Source: Candidatus Parcubacteria bacterium (GTDB lineage Bacteria > Patescibacteriota > Patescibacteriia > Patescibacteriales > UBA12075). Taken from it: a DNA stretch of 19,316 nt. The notes beneath the pieces are model-generated. The model was given only the letters and a program-made list of their open reading frames with translations. It did no database searches and had not been told where the DNA came from. The position numbers and the translations under genes were made by a program. Below, piece by piece: positions 1-7,886 of this stretch (positions are counted from its first letter, which is position 1; each line of letters begins with the position of its first letter). The stretch covers positions 1 through 19,316 of the forward strand of contig JAGLJW010000060.1 of assembly GCA_023142215.1 (NCBI GenBank), in the 5' to 3' direction.

Positions 1-179
1 TTGAGATTAGTTGAAGTATTCCCTACGGAGCGATAGATTGGAATTTCTCCAGCAGCTAATACTTCTGGAGTTTCTAGATTGTTGATATTATTGTTTATGA
101 TAAATAAGAGAGATGGGATTAAAAAAAATAATAGAAAGAATAACAAAAATGGATTAGTAAGTTTTTTAAGAATTAACAT
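1..179 (-). CDS. Secreted or surface protein, N-terminal part only (cut by window edge)
   Basis: An open frame on the minus strand begins with ATG at 179 and runs off the window at base 1, giving 59 residues. The N-terminus has lysines (LKK) followed by a long hydrophobic stretch of Phe/Leu (about residues 10-28) and a plausible signal peptidase I site at VLA-AG near residues 40-44. That makes it a Sec-exported protein. The mature start reads GEIPIYRSVGNTSTNL, which resembles the YRSVG..NT opening I associate with large CPR surface proteins; this is memory, not a search. It is divergent from the gene at 279, so bases 180-278 are a shared promoter region. No SD precedes the ATG. The function cannot be stated from this fragment. 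Confidence 0.6.
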   Translation of the reverse strand, partial: MLILKKLTNPFLLFFLLFFLIPSLLFIINNNINNLETPEVLAAGEIPIYRSVGNTSTNL

Positions 180-219
180 ATTTTTTATAAAGTTAAACTC
201 TTCTAAAATAAACAAAACA

Positions 220-248
220 TTGTTTAAATTAATGATTTATTATATAAT
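220..248 (+). promoter_or_regulatory. Predicted sigma-70-type promoter for the 502-aa gene
   Basis: TTGTTT at 220-225 is followed by a 17-nt spacer and a perfect TATAAT at 243-248. The -35 box matches only TTG of the consensus, but the -10 and the spacing are ideal. Transcription would begin near 255, leaving a leader of about 24 nt before the ATG at 279. In a genome this AT-rich, TATAAT occurs by chance, so the call rests on spacing and position in a divergent intergenic gap. Confidence 0.5.
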
Positions 249-278
249 AATACCATAATATTTAAAGAATACAAAAAT

Positions 279-1787
279 ATGAAATTATTTGAAAAATTTG
301 ATTTTAGTAAAAAAAATGATCAAGAAAAATTAAACAACGAGAATGATGAATTTAAAAAAGAATTAATTGAAGATAGCCATGAAATTGCTTTAGAAATTAA
401 TAAACCAGTTGAAAGATATGAAAAACCAGAGAAAGTTGAAGAAGATGAATGCTATAAAATTAGACAAGAAAAAAAACAAGAGTTAACTGAACGATATAGC
501 GACAAACAAAGTCCTGAAAAATTAAAAGCTATTATCAGCACAATCATTGCAGTTAGAATGGATACAGTTTTTGGCTGGCTTCCAGAAGATGAACAAAATA
601 AAATTGAAAAACAACTAAAAAAAGAATATCAAGAAAAATATTCTGTTTTACTCTCAGATTTAAATCAAGATTCAGTGGAATCAGAAAAACTCTATGAAAG
701 ACTTATTAAACAAGCTATTCATTACAGTATGAACAATTGGCAAGAGTATGAAGATCATGAAGATATGCAAGAAGATTTAAAATGGGAATCAGAAAAAGAA
801 GAAAAAGAAAAACGCTTTCTTAGAGATTTATTAATGCATAAATTACTGTCAAAAACTAAATTAAAAGATTCAAAAATAATTGAATCAAACAGTAATATTA
901 GCGAAGGAAGACTTTTTGCAAAATATGAAACAAGTACTGCACGAATTGAAAATCCTAATTCAAGTCACGCTAAAAAATTTATAGAAAATCTTTTAACTCT
1001 TCAAAATGAGAATGAAATTAATATAGATGAAATGATAGAAGAAATTAAAGACGAATTTGGTAACGAAGATATTATTTGGACTTTGGAAGATTGCTTTGAT
1101 AGCTGGGAAGGATACAAAGAAAATACCGACAAAATACTTTCAACATGGAATGGTGATGAAGAAATGGATGATGATGAAAAAAGAGAATGCGGAAAATATG
1201 ATAATTATATTGAACCAACAGACGAGGAAAAAGATAATTTTGAAGAATGGGCAAAAACTAATTATGTTGATTATTTTGAAAATGAATATAAGGAATTAGG
1301 AAAAGAAGAGAATGAATCTGTTCCATTTTGGATGATGATGGAGTTTCGCAATATTAATGACTTTAAAAATAAGGCAACAAATATTTTAAGTAAAGCAGAA
1401 AAAATACTAAATGATGATAAATATCAATTTGAAAATAAATTCTTTTTTGCAAATCAAGATACGGGTTTAGGAAATTCTACAGAAAATATGAAATCTATTA
1501 GTTGGGATGGCGCTATGGTAACTAAAAACAAACTAAACGCTTTAATTCATGACTATGGACAAATGAAAGCTGATGCTGCAAAAACAGGAAATGTTGAATT
1601 TATGTTAGCTTTAGATTCTGAAATTAAAGAAAATTTTAAAGAAAATCCAGAAATAGCTAAAACCATAATTCAACTAGCCACAATTAGATCGTTTTCTGAA
1701 CTTATTGCTTGCATGGAAAAAGGTGAGGAAAAACCAGAAAATAAATCACTTGCTATTGATGAATTGAAAAAAATAATTGAATTGTAA
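279..1787 (+). CDS. Acidic soluble protein of unknown function, 502 aa
   Basis: I do not recognise this family. The protein is rich in Glu, Lys and Asp, has no signal peptide and no membrane segment, and looks mostly helical. Residues 1-80 and 155-180 are low-complexity charged stretches that could be disordered or coiled. Residues 283-346 are strongly acidic with scattered Trp and Tyr. The C-terminal 100 residues (about 400-502) look like a compact helical domain (KNKLNALIHDYGQMKADAAK, then a TIIQLATIRSFSELIACM helix). It has its own promoter and is followed by a palindromic element rather than a plain terminator. The stop TAA (1785-1787) forms part of the element's probable target duplication. 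Coding use matches the neighbours. It is a real gene by length and codon bias; the function is unknown. Confidence 0.8.
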   Translation: MKLFEKFDFSKKNDQEKLNNENDEFKKELIEDSHEIALEINKPVERYEKPEKVEEDECYKIRQEKKQELTERYSDKQSPEKLKAIISTIIAVRMDTVFGWLPEDEQNKIEKQLKKEYQEKYSVLLSDLNQDSVESEKLYERLIKQAIHYSMNNWQEYEDHEDMQEDLKWESEKEEKEKRFLRDLLMHKLLSKTKLKDSKIIESNSNISEGRLFAKYETSTARIENPNSSHAKKFIENLLTLQNENEINIDEMIEEIKDEFGNEDIIWTLEDCFDSWEGYKENTDKILSTWNGDEEMDDDEKRECGKYDNYIEPTDEEKDNFEEWAKTNYVDYFENEYKELGKEENESVPFWMMMEFRNINDFKNKATNILSKAEKILNDDKYQFENKFFFANQDTGLGNSTENMKSISWDGAMVTKNKLNALIHDYGQMKADAAKTGNVEFMLALDSEIKENFKENPEIAKTIIQLATIRSFSELIACMEKGEEKPENKSLAIDELKKIIEL

Positions 1788-1789
1788 TA

Positions 1790-1862
1790 GGGTCTGTCGC
1801 CAAACTACAGTTTTAGCATAAATTTTCAGATTTCGGTCATGCTATAGTTTGGCGACAGACCC
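1790..1862. repeat. Palindromic mini-element, GGTCTGTC family, copy 1 (MITE-like)
   Basis: The outer arms (from 1789 and to 1863) pair over 22 bp with one mismatch; they begin AGGGTCTGTCGCCAAACTA and enclose about 31 bases. Taking the element as GGGTCTG...CAGACCC, both flanks read TAATA (1785-1789 and 1863-1867), a possible 5-bp target duplication, although the region is AT-rich. A related palindrome lies at 15388-15422. The RNA would form a strong hairpin between the 502-aa gene and the MFS gene and could act as a terminator or attenuator, although no U-tract follows. Confidence 0.75.
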
Positions 1863-1871
1863 TAATAATAA

Positions 1872-2993
1872 ATGGACAATAAAAATCAAACGCTAAAATA
1901 CCTATTCACAATGCAATCCATTCAAGGATTTGCTTTCTCTTTAATTGGAATATTTATTCCAATTTATTTAATCACTCTAGGATATTCAGTTCAAATTGCA
2001 ATTTTATATTATATTTTTCATTATTCATTCCTTCTTTTCTTTTCTTTTTTTGTATTAACAATTGCACGTAAAATCGGACTTATTCAGACAATTACACTAC
2101 GTCTTCCCTTCTTGTTTACTTATTTAATATTTCTTTATTTATTAGAATCAACTCAAATTCCAATTATTATAATTGCATTTTTCAGCGGACTTGAATCTGC
2201 TCTTTATTGGATACCATCTCATATTATTTTTTCTCGCAATACAAGCTCTGAAAATATTGGAACACAAACAGGAAAGTTATTTGCTTTACCACAAATCGCT
2301 GGAATTTTTGGACCATTCATAGGCGGATTTACGGCTGTAACATTTGGATTTAAACCATTATTAGCGATTGTTTTTCTTTTTATTTTGCTATCAATTATTC
2401 CTTTATTAATTTTAAAAAATAAAAATAAAAATTTCTACAACAAACCAAATAAATTAAAACTTTCTACTAGTAAAAAATTATTTAAAAATTATAAAAAATA
2501 TTTTTTTCTTGAAATTTTTGATAATATGGCAGAAGAAGTTGGAGCTATTATTTGGCCTATTTTTGTATTTCAAAATTTAAACTCAATTCAATCTGTTGGA
2601 TACGTTGGCACTATCACTGGATTATGTGGTGCTATTTTCACTCTTTTAATCGGAAAATTTTCTGATAAATTTAACAAGAAAAAACTAATTAAAATTGCGA
2701 GTTTGCTTTTAATCTTTAATTGGTCTGTTATGTATTTTGCAAATAATGCATTGTTGATTTATATCTTCACAATATTTTCAGGTTTTTTCTTCACACTTCT
2801 CGTAGTCCCTTATAGTGCTATATTTTATCGGATTTCTCACAAAGAAAACTCTGATAACTTTTTCGTTTGGAGAGAAATTCCAATTGGCATTGGGAGGATA
2901 TTAATACTTTTAATTGCATTAGTTTTAGTAAGTAATTTAAAATTACTTTTTCCGATAGCTGGATTAGCTTATATTTATTTCTTATTTTTATAA
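1872..2993 (+). CDS. Major facilitator superfamily transporter
   Basis: A polytopic membrane protein of 373 aa with about 11-12 hydrophobic segments in two halves, separated by a basic cytoplasmic loop (residues 182-210, KNKNKNFYNKPNKLKLSTSK). The second half carries an MFS motif-A-like loop, GKFSDKFNKKK at 261-271; the first half has a degenerate counterpart around ARKIGL (65-70). It is slightly short for MFS (usually 400 or more), and the stop follows the last hydrophobic segment directly. The GH130 gene starts 5 nt after its stop, so the two are surely cotranscribed and the cargo is probably a sugar or oligosaccharide; this is inference from context. Upstream lies the palindromic element, only 9 nt from the start codon. 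No SD is present. Confidence 0.85.
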   Translation: MDNKNQTLKYLFTMQSIQGFAFSLIGIFIPIYLITLGYSVQIAILYYIFHYSFLLFFSFFVLTIARKIGLIQTITLRLPFLFTYLIFLYLLESTQIPIIIIAFFSGLESALYWIPSHIIFSRNTSSENIGTQTGKLFALPQIAGIFGPFIGGFTAVTFGFKPLLAIVFLFILLSIIPLLILKNKNKNFYNKPNKLKLSTSKKLFKNYKKYFFLEIFDNMAEEVGAIIWPIFVFQNLNSIQSVGYVGTITGLCGAIFTLLIGKFSDKFNKKKLIKIASLLLIFNWSVMYFANNALLIYIFTIFSGFFFTLLVVPYSAIFYRISHKENSDNFFVWREIPIGIGRILILLIALVLVSNLKLLFPIAGLAYIYFLFL

Positions 2994-2998
2994 TTATT

Positions 2999-4039
2999 AT
3001 GTTCAAACGCTCAAAAAATAATCCAATTCTTAAACCAAACCCAAAAAAATCTTGGGAATCTCGTAAGGTTTATAACACTGGTGTGATTTACGAAAAAGGA
3101 AAATATCATCTTTTTTATCGTGCTGTTGGTGATGATTGGATTTCATCAATTGGCTATGCTATTTCAGATGATGGAGAAAAATTTATAAAAAGCAAAGATC
3201 CAATACTTAAACCAAAAGAAGAATTTGAGAAAAAGGGATTAGAAGACCCTAGAATTACAAAAATAGACAATTTATTTTATATGGCATACGCAGCATATGA
3301 TGGAAAAACTCCCAGATTAAGTATTGCTACTTCTAAAAATTTAAAAACATGGACAAAGAAAGGCTTTGCATTTTCTGATTGGAATTTTAGTAAAGCTGGT
3401 GGTATTAATACAGAATTTGATAAAAAAGGAAAACCCTATACAAAACAAATATTTACTGAATGGTCAAAATCAGGTGGTATATTCCCTAAAAAAATTAATG
3501 GGAAATTTTGGATGCTCTTTGGTGAACATAGAATTTGGTTCGCTACTTCTAATAATGGTATTAATTGGATAGGCGATCAAAAACCTTTTTTGAAACCACG
3601 CAAAGGAGATTATTTTGATAATACATTTGTAGAAATGGGTCCTTCTCCGATTGAAACAAAAAATGGCTGGCTTATTTTATATCATGGTATAAATAATAAT
3701 CATGTATACAAAATGGGAATATTATTATTGGATTTAAAAAATCCACGAAAAATAATATCTAGATCAGAAAAACCAATTTTTAAATCTGAAAAAAGTTATG
3801 AGATGACTGGACTTGTTGATGTTTTACCTGGCGGATTAGAAGCAATGAAAAAAATGTCTGATAAAGAATTAAAAAAATTTATAACTGATAATTATGAAAA
3901 AGGTACGATGCCAAAGGTAATTTTTTGCTGTGGTGCAATTCTTAAAAATAATAAACTCGAAATATTTTATGGAGCTAGTGATTCTGTAATTTGCAAGGCA
4001 ACAAGCAATTTATCGAAACTACTAAAAACTCTTCCCTAA
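2999..4039 (+). CDS. GH130-family beta-mannoside phosphorylase or hydrolase
   Basis: The 346-aa protein has the five-bladed beta-propeller pattern of glycoside hydrolase family 130 (formerly the DUF377 'glycosidase-related' family). Seen motifs are NPIL at 8-11, YNTG at 25-28 with YHLFYRA, the diagnostic GLEDPRI at 80-86, a ..RLSIATSKNLKTW blade, and WLILYHG at 224-230, whose His belongs to the phosphate- or substrate-binding set. The family cleaves beta-mannosides, mostly by phosphorolysis releasing mannose 1-phosphate; some members hydrolyse. Which one applies here cannot be read reliably. Compared with the usual 'YE..G.VPNVVF.CGA' tail, residues 271-300 look like an insertion of nearly 30 residues. 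There is no signal peptide, so it is cytoplasmic. It is coupled to the MFS gene upstream. Confidence 0.85.
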   Translation: MFKRSKNNPILKPNPKKSWESRKVYNTGVIYEKGKYHLFYRAVGDDWISSIGYAISDDGEKFIKSKDPILKPKEEFEKKGLEDPRITKIDNLFYMAYAAYDGKTPRLSIATSKNLKTWTKKGFAFSDWNFSKAGGINTEFDKKGKPYTKQIFTEWSKSGGIFPKKINGKFWMLFGEHRIWFATSNNGINWIGDQKPFLKPRKGDYFDNTFVEMGPSPIETKNGWLILYHGINNNHVYKMGILLLDLKNPRKIISRSEKPIFKSEKSYEMTGLVDVLPGGLEAMKKMSDKELKKFITDNYEKGTMPKVIFCCGAILKNNKLEIFYGASDSVICKATSNLSKLLKTLP

Positions 4040-4040
4040 T

Positions 4041-4069
4041 TTGAAAAAATTTGATAAAATAAATATAGT
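4041..4069 (+). promoter_or_regulatory. Predicted promoter for the GT4 fusion gene
   Basis: TTGAAA at 4041-4046, a 17-nt spacer, and TATAGT at 4064-4069 (5 of 6 in the -10). It sits directly after the GH130 stop and would give a leader of about 40 nt before the ATG at 4117. This suggests the glycosyltransferase can be expressed separately from the MFS-GH130 pair. Confidence 0.5.
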
Positions 4070-4116
4070 TCTAAATTAACATACTTTTATTTTTTTTAAT
4101 AAAATACTACACCGAT

Positions 4117-6336
4117 ATGATAAAACCAAAACAACCTTCCATACTATGCATGAGCACGTTCCCTCCTCGCGAATGTGGAATTGCAACATTTGCACAAGAT
4201 TTAACCAACGCAATTGATAAGGAATTTTCTCCCGATGTTAAAAGCAAAATTTTAGCTATCAATGACAATGGAACTTCTATCTATAATTATCCGCAAAAAG
4301 TGATTATGCAAATTAATGAAACTGAGATGGAAGATTATATTAATCGTGCTAATGAAATTAATAAATTACCACATATTAAGATGGTAAATATACAACACGA
4401 ATATGGAATATTTGGTGGCGATTGGGGTGATTATATTTTACCTTTTTTAGAACTACTTCAAAAACCTGCTATTTTAACTATGCATACTGTGTTGCCTGAG
4501 CCACCAGATAAAAATATTAAAAGTGTAACTCAAGCAATGGCAAGAAAAGTCGCAGCCATCATAGTTATGACACAAACATCAGCCAATTATTTAATTGATG
4601 TTTATGGAATTGATAAGAAAAAAATTCATGTTATACCACACGGAGTTCATAATGTTGCTTATCCATCAAAAACAAAAGCAAAAACAAAATTAAAACTAGA
4701 TGGAAGATTAGTTTTTTCCACATTCGGGATGCTTAATCGTGATAAAGGTATTGAATATGCAATTGAAGCATTGCCAAAAATAATAAAAGAGCATCCGAAT
4801 GCTCTTTATTTAATTTTAGGAGCAACTCATCCCGTTATTAGACGTGACGAAGGAGAACGATATAGAAATAAACTTAAAAGAATAATTTACAAACTTGGAC
4901 TTAAAGAAAATGTAAAATTTTATAACAAATATTTAACGCTTGAAGAATTAATTGACTACTTAAAAGCAACTGATATTTATATTTCTCCAACCTTAAATCC
5001 ACTTCAAGCAGTTAGTGGAACAATCTCCTATGCCCTTTCATGTGCTTGCCCAATTGTCGCTACCAAAAATCAATATGCTTCTGATGTTATAAATGAAGAA
5101 CGCGGACAATTAGTGAAATTTGAAAATTCAAAAGAAATTGAAAAGGCTCTCTTGTATATATTGCGAAATGAAAAACGCCGAAAAGAAATGGGAAAAAATT
5201 CATATTTTTATTCACGACATATGACTTGGCAAAATGTTGCTTTGTCATATTTTAATATTTTTAACGAATTTGCAAAAATAATACCAAAAACAAAAGGTGT
5301 TCTACCAGAAATTAAACTAGATTATATTAAAAATTTATCTAACAATTTTAGTATTATTCAATTTGCTAATCACACTAAACCAGATTTGCATTCTGGGTAT
5401 TGCTTAGACGACAATGCCAGAGCCATGCTTGGTTGTGCTGATTTATATGAAGAGACAAAAGATAAACAAGCTTTAAATTTGGTAAAAATTTATCTCAAAT
5501 TTACAAAATTTGTTCAAAAAGATGATGGTAAATTTCATAATTTTGTAACATATAGAAAAACTTATAATGATAATGGAGAAAGTGAAGATGCTTTTGGACG
5601 CTGTATTTGGTCACTTGGACATGTTGTTAATTCACATAAGCTCCCAATTAATTTGACAAATGATGCTTATGATATTTTTGAAAAAACTGAAAATCACTTT
5701 ACGAAACTACATTCATTACGTGCTATTTCATTTTCAATTCTTGGTTTAACTAAAATTTATAAAACTAAAAAATCAAAAAAGATTGAAAATCTAATTAAAA
5801 AATTAAGTAATAAATTAGTCAAAATATTTAACGAACAAGTTGAATTAACAAAAAATAAATGGCTTTGGTTTGAAGATTGTTTCACATATTCAAATTACAA
5901 ATTACCAGAAGCACTTTTTAGAGCTTATGAAGTAACAGATGAAAAAAAATATTTAAACATTGCTAAAAAAAGTATTGATTTTTTAGATTCTATTACATTT
6001 GAAAATAAAAAATACTTTTCACCTATCGGACAAGATGGCTGGTATTTCAGAAACGGCAAACGATCATATTTTGATCAACAACCAGAGGATGCATCAAGTG
6101 CAGTTGAAGCATTAGTCGCCGCTTTTCAAGTTACAAAAAATAAGACTTATAAAGATAAAGCAAATTTAGCATTTGAATGGTTTTTAGGAAAAAATCATTT
6201 AAATCAAATGGTTTATGACGAAGCCACAGGAGGATGCTTTGACGGTCTTGGAAAATATTCTTTGAATTTTAACCAAGGCGCAGAATCAACTTTGGCTTAC
6301 TTTTTAGCTAGATTGGCTATTGAGAAGATAAAGTAA
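4117..6336 (+). CDS. GT4 glycosyltransferase fused to a C-terminal (alpha/alpha)6 glycosidase-like domain
   Basis: A 739-aa two-domain cytoplasmic protein. Residues 8-390 are a GT-B retaining glycosyltransferase of family 4: STFPPRECGIATF (13-25) is the N-terminal glycine loop, HEYGIFGG (94-101) and HTV (123-125) follow, and GMLNRDKG (204-211) opens the nucleotide-sugar-binding half. In place of the E-x7-E motif it has NPLQAVSGTISYALSCACP, with Tyr where the second Glu is usual; I believe this is a subfamily trait, not damage. Residues 400-739 resemble a six-hairpin toroid (DDNARAM at 431-437, SEDAFGRCIWSLG at 489-501, EDASSAVEAL near the end), as in many glycosidases and epimerases. The fusion suggests a synthase with an attached trimming or acceptor-binding domain. 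Donor and product are unknown; mannose is suggested only by the GH130 neighbour. Confidence 0.85.
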   Translation: MIKPKQPSILCMSTFPPRECGIATFAQDLTNAIDKEFSPDVKSKILAINDNGTSIYNYPQKVIMQINETEMEDYINRANEINKLPHIKMVNIQHEYGIFGGDWGDYILPFLELLQKPAILTMHTVLPEPPDKNIKSVTQAMARKVAAIIVMTQTSANYLIDVYGIDKKKIHVIPHGVHNVAYPSKTKAKTKLKLDGRLVFSTFGMLNRDKGIEYAIEALPKIIKEHPNALYLILGATHPVIRRDEGERYRNKLKRIIYKLGLKENVKFYNKYLTLEELIDYLKATDIYISPTLNPLQAVSGTISYALSCACPIVATKNQYASDVINEERGQLVKFENSKEIEKALLYILRNEKRRKEMGKNSYFYSRHMTWQNVALSYFNIFNEFAKIIPKTKGVLPEIKLDYIKNLSNNFSIIQFANHTKPDLHSGYCLDDNARAMLGCADLYEETKDKQALNLVKIYLKFTKFVQKDDGKFHNFVTYRKTYNDNGESEDAFGRCIWSLGHVVNSHKLPINLTNDAYDIFEKTENHFTKLHSLRAISFSILGLTKIYKTKKSKKIENLIKKLSNKLVKIFNEQVELTKNKWLWFEDCFTYSNYKLPEALFRAYEVTDEKKYLNIAKKSIDFLDSITFENKKYFSPIGQDGWYFRNGKRSYFDQQPEDASSAVEALVAAFQVTKNKTYKDKANLAFEWFLGKNHLNQMVYDEATGGCFDGLGKYSLNFNQGAESTLAYFLARLAIEKIK

Positions 6337-6360
6337 ATTTATTAATTAAAATTCAAAAAA

Positions 6361-7227
6361 ATGAACATTCAAATTGCAACCGTCATAGCCATAACTATAT
6401 TCATATCTATAATAGTTGGATTAATTAGTTTTTCTCACAAGCTGTGGCAAAAACTACACACAAATGGAAAAATAATATTTGTAGCCATAATCATTTTAAT
6501 AATCGGACTGATCTGGTGCTATTCATCATTTACAACCACAGCTGTCATAATTATAATTATATCTATAATATTTGGATTAATTAGTTTTTTTCGCATGCTG
6601 TGGAAAAAGCTACACACAAAGAGAAAAAAAACAGCATTTGTAGCCATAATCATTTTAATAATCGGATTACTCTGGTACTCATTATTATCTTGGCGAAATT
6701 TAGGAGGTAGTTACTACAAACATAATTTTTCCATCTATGCACTTAGAGGAAGATGCTATTATGAAGATTTTACTTTTACTCCGTGCATTAAAGGACGCCA
6801 TCCAAGTATTGTTAAAGATGCGGATTACTCCACTTTTGTTGCTCTACGTGGTGGGTGGGCAAAAGATAAAAACTTTGCATATTATGGAGGTAAATCAATT
6901 AAAAAATCTGATCCTAATAGTTTTGAAATTATTCCTAACAATGAATTTTATGCAAAAGATAAAAATAGATTATATTTGAGCAATCCATCAACATATAATA
7001 ATTATTATATTTTATCAGAATGCGATAGTAGCACATTTGAGGTACTAAGTAGCGGCTATAAGGTATTTTCAAAAGATAAAAATTTTGTATATTACCACTA
7101 TAAAAAAATTGATGGGGCTGATCCAAAAACATTTGATATTTCAACTTCACCGCCTAGAGACAAAAAATATATTTATCACATTACCGATGAATATGGAGAA
7201 GTTAAAATTAAAACTACAAAAAGATGA
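6361..7227 (+). CDS. DKNYY-family membrane protein with duplicated transmembrane unit
   Basis: The 288-aa protein has an N-terminal membrane part (about four segments within 1-110) and a C-terminal, probably extracytoplasmic, domain (115-288). That domain carries repeats of the DKNYY type: AKDKNFAYYGG (167-177), AKDKNRLYL (198-206), SKDKNFVYYHYKKIDGADPK (237-256) and RDKKYIYH. The membrane part is an internal tandem duplication: GLISF..LW.KLHT..K...FVAIIILIIGL.W occurs twice, 53 residues apart. The role of DKNYY proteins is not established. It starts 24 nt after the GT4 fusion gene and its TGA stop overlaps the ATG of the next gene (ATGA), so it belongs to the same operon. Another DKNYY fragment remains at 8389-8478. 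Confidence 0.8.
   Translation: MNIQIATVIAITIFISIIVGLISFSHKLWQKLHTNGKIIFVAIIILIIGLIWCYSSFTTTAVIIIIISIIFGLISFFRMLWKKLHTKRKKTAFVAIIILIIGLLWYSLLSWRNLGGSYYKHNFSIYALRGRCYYEDFTFTPCIKGRHPSIVKDADYSTFVALRGGWAKDKNFAYYGGKSIKKSDPNSFEIIPNNEFYAKDKNRLYLSNPSTYNNYYILSECDSSTFEVLSSGYKVFSKDKNFVYYHYKKIDGADPKTFDISTSPPRDKKYIYHITDEYGEVKIKTTKR
6477..6666. repeat. Direct duplication inside the DKNYY gene (159-bp period)
   Basis: A 31-bp stretch is repeated exactly at 6477-6507 and 6636-6666, exactly 159 bp (53 codons) apart and in frame. Flanking sequence is diverged but still recognisable in the protein (LWQKLHT versus LWKKLHT). This marks an in-frame tandem duplication of one membrane unit, recent enough to keep exact DNA identity. 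Confidence 0.85.
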
Positions 7228-7811
7228 AAAACTTGTTAAAAAAACTAAAATTTAAAATTCAAGCAAAATTAATAACTTATAAACATGTTGAATATAAACG
7301 TAAAAAATTTGAAGACAGGAGTGTCCTTGAGGAAATTATTTTTCCAAATGTATTAGCTGAATTTGATCCACAAAAGATTTTAGATATAGGAAGAGAAGAT
7401 TATCAATATTTTTATAATGAATTTTTCAAAGGTCGTGAACTTTGGACTCTTGATATTGATCCGGAACGTGAAGAATTTGGAAGTAAAAATCACATAACTG
7501 ACAATGTTAGTAATCTTGAAAATCATTTCAACAAAAATACATTTGATTTTATACTTATGAATGGAGTTTTTGGTTGGGGTTTGAATAAGAAAGACAAAGT
7601 TGAAAGTGCCTTAGAGGCAATTTATAATATCATGAGACCAGAAGGATTATTTATATTAGGATGGAATGACGTAAAGGAATTAACACCTGTTCCATTATTA
7701 GATATAAAGGCTTTACAGAAATTTAAAAAATACACATTTAAACCATTAAAATCTAGTGATTTTAAATGTACAAACGGAGAACATACATATAGTTTTTTTA
7801 TTAAAAAATAA
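7224..7811 (+). CDS. Class I SAM-dependent methyltransferase-like protein
   Basis: A 195-aa cytoplasmic protein with a Rossmann methyltransferase layout: KILDIGREDYQY (51-62) at the motif I position, the acidic strand end WTLDIDPE (74-81) where the SAM ribose is bound, FDFILMNGVFGWGL (107-120) at motif IV, and an RPEGLFILGW strand (138-147) at motif V/VI. The motif I glycine loop is degenerate (GRED instead of GxGxG), so SAM binding is likely but not certain. The substrate is unknown. Its ATG overlaps the stop of the DKNYY gene, so the two are translationally coupled. The gene is followed by a palindromic repeat. Confidence 0.65.
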   Translation: MKNLLKKLKFKIQAKLITYKHVEYKRKKFEDRSVLEEIIFPNVLAEFDPQKILDIGREDYQYFYNEFFKGRELWTLDIDPEREEFGSKNHITDNVSNLENHFNKNTFDFILMNGVFGWGLNKKDKVESALEAIYNIMRPEGLFILGWNDVKELTPVPLLDIKALQKFKKYTFKPLKSSDFKCTNGEHTYSFFIKK

Positions 7812-7830
7812 AATCATATTATTAATACTC

Positions 7831-7876
7831 TGTCATCCTTGTGTATACGGAGATCCCCGCATACACAAGGATGACA
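7831..7876. repeat. Perfect hairpin repeat of the TGTCAT family
   Basis: TGTCATCCTTGTGTAT (7831-7846) and its exact reverse complement (7861-7876) enclose a 14-base loop, a 16-bp perfect stem between two same-strand genes. The arm shares its TGTCATCCT start with arms at 15487 and 15586. No T-tract follows, so it is better called a dispersed palindromic repeat than a terminator, though it may attenuate transcription into the next gene. Confidence 0.8.
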
Positions 7877-7886
7877 AATAATACAA

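Noticed and set aside
23..45. Resemblance of CGGAGCGATAG near the window start to the TGTCAT-type repeats
   Set aside because: The match is short, lies inside the open frame of the secreted protein, and lacks the TGTCAT end.
1057..1299. Open frames on both strands inside the 502-aa gene
   Set aside because: They lie wholly within a well-supported gene, have low-complexity Met/Ile/Lys or His/Leu/Phe composition and no signals; they are shadows.
6737..7150. Overlapping frames on both strands inside the DKNYY gene
   Set aside because: The main frame has recognisable DKNYY repeats throughout; the others show no motif or start signal.
6361..7227. Possible alternative genetic code (TGA read as Gly)
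   Set aside because: The two genes ending in TGA soon meet TAA, so they alone are not decisive, but none of the long genes has an in-frame TGA and all use ordinary GGN glycine codons; the standard bacterial code fits.
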